The notes beneath the pieces were generated by a model. It was not told where the DNA came from, searched no databases, and saw only the letters and a list, made by a program, of their open reading frames with translations. A DNA stretch of 38,859 nucleotides from Auxenochlorella pyrenoidosa (taxonomy: Eukaryota > Chlorophyta > Trebouxiophyceae > Chlorellales > Chlorellaceae), in assembly GCA_001430745.1 (NCBI GenBank), contig KQ482042.1:1792482-1831340 (forward strand), written 5' to 3'. Within the stretch, counting starts at the first letter, position 1; each line of letters opens with the position of its first letter. This document shows, in pieces, positions 36,401-38,859 of this stretch. The translations under genes were made by a program, and so were the position numbers.

Positions 36401-38366
36401 GCGGGTGAAGCAGCTTGGCTGGAGGGCGTTTGCAGGGGGAGAAGATGGAAGCGCTGCGGTCCAGGCCCTGTGCGCCATCGCCTACAATCAGCTGCTTGCG
36501 GCGCAGCATTCCGGTGCTCACGAGCATGCTGTGGCTTTGGCTACTGCGATGGTTTCGCTGCTGCCACTGGTGGACCGCCATTTGCTGAATGACGAGGTCT
36601 CCGGAGCTGAAGGGCAGGCCAAGGTGAGGAGCCGATGGACGGATGCAGCTGCTGTGGGGTTTGAACCTCTTGCCTTCTGCCCATGTTGCATCGCCCTGCC
36701 CCAAGGCCTGCTGTCGGGCACTGTGCTTCGGTTCGACTCGCTCACCCTTGTCCTGCAGGTCCTGCTGCTGGCGGCTCAGGCCCTGCTGGATGTGCATCAG
36801 AGGGATCTGACCAGGTGAGGTGGTTGCTTTCGGAGCCCTTCCTTTTGTGGATGGATATCCGGACGCCCATGTTTGAGCTGCAACAATGCTTTCATTCCTA
36901 CCCTGGCTCATGGCGCAATGCCCCTGCTCTCCTGCTGCAGCCCCAAGGCGCTGGCTCTGGCAGCAAAGTTGCAGCTCCGGGTGGCCCAGGCCATCGCCTC
37001 ACTGCCGGCCAGCAAGCACCTGCCGCTTCACCTCTTGTACCATTGCCTGTGCCTGGAGACGTCGGCACGGCGTGGAGATGGCGCTGCCATTCTGCATGCC
37101 CTGGGCCAGCTGCAGCCACATGCCGCGCAGCTGGCGGCGCCGCAGCGCCGCCGCATCCTAGCTGCCCTCTGTGGAGAGCCCAGCGCGGTGGTGAGGGAGG
37201 CAGCTTGCTCGCTGCTGCTGGCCAGCATGACTGCCGGTGGCGGCCTGGAGGCCGCAGCGCTGGGACCTGCCATGCTCACCCGCCTGGTCCTGCCAGCAGA
37301 GCAGCAGCTGAGAGCGCTGGCCAGCTGCAGGCAGCTGCTGGCAGCCATCGACCAGGACAGTCGGGGCAGTGTCTGGACGGACCACTGCAAGTGGCTGGCA
37401 GCACATGCCTGGAACGCGGGCGGCAGCCTGGCCCGCTCTGCCAGCAGCGCTGACGGCTGTGGCAGCAACTGCGCAGCGCAGCTTCTGGCAGAGGCTGTGA
37501 AGCTGCGGGCTCTCTGCGGACCAGATGGAGATGCTGTGCTGCAGCGCATGCAGTCTGCTTTGGCGGCATCGGCCCTGGCAGGCAGCGTGCAGCAGCAGCG
37601 GGACCCGACAGCTGGTCCGGTGGATGCGCAGGGGACCCAGCCAGCAGCCTCCACCCAGAGTGATGCTGCTCGCAGTCCTGTTGCAGCGAGGCTGTCAGCA
37701 ATGCAGACTCTCCTGCCCCAGCAAGGGGCAGAAGGCAGCGACAGCCATGGCAAGCAGGGACCTCTTGTGGCAGCGTCTGGCTGCCCGGTCAGAGCGCCTG
37801 ATGCCCTCCCTGTTGCAGCAGCAGATGTATGTGTTGCAGACGTGGTGGCAGGAGCTGTGCCAGCTGCTACAGCCGCACCTGCAGAGGCTTCAGTGCAGGC
37901 TGCGAGATGCCCTGCACAGCCTGCCACGGCGGCCTCTGCAGGAGGTTCTGCAGGCATGCCTGCACCCCTCTCAGCACACGCGGGCTCCAGATCTGCCTCG
38001 CTGCCTGTGGCGGCCGTGCAGGCAACTGCCACGGCCGATGCTGACATGCTCTCAGACAGCGATGGCGACGATGCAGGCAACCCCACCTGGCTGGAGGCTG
38101 TGTTTGCAGCGCAGAAGCGCGTGCTCGGCAGCAGCGCGGCAGGGCCTGTGCCGGCCAAGCGCCGTGCACTGCAGCCCCAGGCGCTCGCTGTGCCCAACCA
38201 CAAGCATGTGCGCGCTGTGCCTGCTGTGGGGGTCCAGCTGCGAGGCCCCATGCCGCCAGCCCTGGCGCAGACAGGGCAGATCCATGCTGTGCAGGAGCCA
38301 TCAGCAAAGCCCTTGCCCGAGAATGCTGCTGACAGCGCAGACGCACTCAGCCTGTGCTCGTCCTAG
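33454..38366 (+). CDS. ZIP4/SPO22-like meiotic TPR protein with C-terminal extension
   Basis: Family role: chromosome-axis scaffold (ZMM group; ZIP4 in plants, TEX11 in mammals) needed for class I meiotic crossovers. Exons: 33454-33918, 34026-34373, 34532-34798, 34941-35399, 35533-35892, 36060-36623, 36759-36814, 36941-38366; 1314 residues, against about 940 in Arabidopsis. Helical TPR-like repeats throughout. The strongest match is residues 540-610 (VLAQVHALLWHHAAQRF, then AKTARALATCHSRLGMHQRA), equivalent to plant AIHSVLWNSASDHF and RVLCLCYLGLSQLDRA. The family's end block is HCKWLAAHAWNAGGSLARSA (about 990). A low-complexity tail of about 265 residues follows, with an acidic SDSDGDDAGNPTWLEAVFAA patch. 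Exons 3 and 4 seem to end at CAG/GCCAGT (GC donors); alternatives are at 34822 and 35459. ATG 33454 or 33523 may be the start. Confidence 0.75.
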
Positions 38367-38704
38367 TGGTGTCCTCAGTGGGGACAACCAGACAGAAGAA
38401 AACGTATTACCTTACCCATGTGTATGACATGCCAATCTGCATGTAAGCACCATGTCAGGGGACCAGGTGTGCAGGTACAGAGGGGGCTTGGAAAGCAGGA
38501 GGGGAAGGAAGAAAGGAAAGCAAAAAGGAGCAGTACCAGAAAAAGACTCGCGCTCTCATAGCAAAGTACACTCGTTGCTGTTATACAAGGGTCTCGTCGC
38601 AGGCCGGCGGCAGTGGCACACACCTTGCCGCTGCCGCCAGGGCATGCCGCTCGTGCCAGGCATTGCCCACCGGGTCCCATCTGGGTGCTGCTGCAACGCC
38701 ACGG
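38367..38704. other. Convergent 3' UTRs of ZIP4-like gene and GTPase gene
   Basis: Contains the plus-strand TGTAA of the ZIP4-like gene. The rest is A/G-rich (38470-38550) and holds no recognised coding sequence. No minus-strand TGTAA was found for the gene on the right. Confidence 0.5.
38442..38446 (+). terminator. TGTAA poly(A) signal of ZIP4-like gene
   Basis: Plus-strand TGTAA 76 bases after the TAG stop of the ZIP4-like gene. Confidence 0.6.
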
Positions 38705-38859
38705 TCACACCTCCTGCACATGCTCATACTGCTGCGGCAGCTCCAGGCAGATGCGGCCCAGCGCCATGGTGCGGAAGTCCTTGAGGATGCGCTGCCCCGC
38801 CCGCTCCGGCTCCGAGTTGAACATGCGGTCGCCCAGGGCGTGCACGTACTCCTCCTCCT
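38705..38859 (-). CDS. C-terminal end of a probable YlqF/MTG1-type GTPase
   Basis: Only the last 51 codons are in the window; the gene runs off the right edge. The visible tail includes RILKDFRTMALGRICLELP, which resembles the C-terminal segment of circularly permuted ribosome-assembly GTPases of the YlqF/RbgA/MTG1 group (a DFRxGxLGRxxLE type motif), followed by a short Gln/Glu end and TGA. In plants such proteins assist 50S-type ribosome assembly in plastids or mitochondria. The GTP-binding motifs lie outside the window, so the assignment is tentative. Confidence 0.45.
   Translation of the reverse strand, partial: EEEYVHALGDRMFNSEPERAGQRILKDFRTMALGRICLELPQQYEHVQEV

Overview
This is nuclear DNA from a GC-rich, intron-dense green alga. 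A Chlorella-like trebouxiophyte is my best guess. The reasons are short exons joined by GTG-type donors and TGCAG acceptors, plant-type proteins (a TPLATE-complex TML subunit, a type II DAHP synthase with a transit peptide), alga-type TGTAA poly(A) motifs after several genes, and Ala/Gln/Gly-rich linkers inside the proteins. No prokaryotic operon, mobile element, CRISPR array, tRNA or rRNA was seen. Most long open frames here are shadows of spliced genes. I rebuilt each gene by splicing and required every junction to keep phase.

Layout, left to right: DNA topoisomerase III-beta (minus, 21 exons in the window, 3' end off the left edge); a CblC/MMACHC-like cobalamin-processing protein (minus, 7 exons); the TML/TCUP muniscin-like subunit of the TSET/TPLATE endocytic complex (minus, 6 exons); a three-RRM, RGG/YGG-tailed hnRNP-like protein (plus, 8 exons), divergent from TML; a full-length WDR90/POC16 homologue with a DUF667 domain and many WD repeats (minus, 11 exons), convergent with the RRM gene; the ribosome-biogenesis factor NOP16 (plus, 4 exons), divergent from WDR90; plastid type II DAHP synthase, first enzyme of the shikimate pathway (minus, 9 exons), convergent with NOP16; a small unrecognised protein (plus, 2 exons), divergent from DAHP synthase; a ZIP4/SPO22-like meiotic TPR protein (plus, 8 exons) in tandem with it; and the last 51 codons of a probable YlqF/MTG1-type organellar GTPase (minus) running off the right edge.

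The genes do not form one pathway: this is ordinary eukaryotic housekeeping arrangement with alternating strands. What stands out is gene content. A meiotic crossover factor (ZIP4), a centriole inner-scaffold protein (WDR90/POC16) and a B12-trafficking protein (CblC) all look intact, in a lineage often described as asexual and non-flagellate. Smaller points are several apparent GC-AG introns, a perfect 15-bp hairpin just after the NOP16 stop codon, and unusually long C-tracts in introns.

All exon boundaries are manual predictions from phase, splice consensus and family similarity recalled from knowledge; no alignment or transcript data were available.
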